Shown here one piece after another: positions 5,856-5,874 of a DNA stretch of 5,874 nt. Source of the DNA: Pseudopedobacter saltans (lineage in GTDB: Bacteria > Bacteroidota > Bacteroidia > Chitinophagales > Chitinophagaceae). A program made the translations under genes and the position numbers. The notes under the pieces were generated by a model, which was not told the DNA's origin, did no database searches, and saw only the letters and a list, made by a program, of their open reading frames with translations. The stretch covers positions 1 through 5,874 of the forward strand of contig QFOI01000232.1 in the NCBI GenBank assembly GCA_003241175.1, read 5' to 3'. Within the stretch, counting starts at the first letter, position 1. Each line of letters begins with the position of its first letter.

Positions 5856-5874
5856 CAATTTGTACTAAATATTA

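Overview
The window is AT-rich DNA that looks chromosomal and comes from a Bacteroidota bacterium (a Flavobacteriia, Sphingobacteriia or Chitinophagia type; I cannot go finer). Four things suggest this: low GC, exported proteins with short signal peptides ending in ..A|Q, a TAnnTTTG-type -7 promoter box (TATCTTTG at 1997-2004), and mostly A/T-rich translation starts without a Shine-Dalgarno sequence. I see no RNA gene, insertion sequence, CRISPR array or long repeat. Coding density is high.

Plus strand, 2-2934. A tight operon of three genes, 4 bp and 2 bp apart, encodes a carboxymuconolactone-decarboxylase (CMD) family protein cut by the left window edge, an exported alpha/beta hydrolase with a cysteine nucleophile, and an exported single-domain cupin closely resembling the bacterial manganese-cupin hydroxynitrile lyase type. 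After a 92-bp gap with its own promoter comes a thioredoxin-reductase-like flavoprotein. It has a CPYCH redox centre and a degraded NADPH site, as in the dithiol-oxidase branch of that family.

Minus strand, 5824 to 3015. From right to left these are a cytoplasmic GlcG/HbpS-type protein with its own likely promoter, a 143-bp gap with two small dyads, an exported subtype-B tannase (gallate-ester hydrolase), and an SDR-fold protein 12 bp downstream. The SDR keeps the nucleotide-binding motif but has lost the catalytic Tyr, Asn and probably Ser. The two halves of the window converge on an 80-bp gap at 2935-3014.

My functional reading, which is inference, is a small accessory locus for extracytoplasmic processing of plant-type aromatic esters (tannase, second hydrolase, cupin, CMD) beside redox genes (flavoprotein, SDR-like protein, GlcG/HbpS-like protein). 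No transporter, regulator or ring-cleaving enzyme is visible, so the pathway cannot be closed from this window. The features most worth following are the tannase with its galloyl-recognition residues apparently intact, the SDR-like protein without catalytic residues co-transcribed with it, and the probable misannotation risk of the thioredoxin-reductase-like gene.
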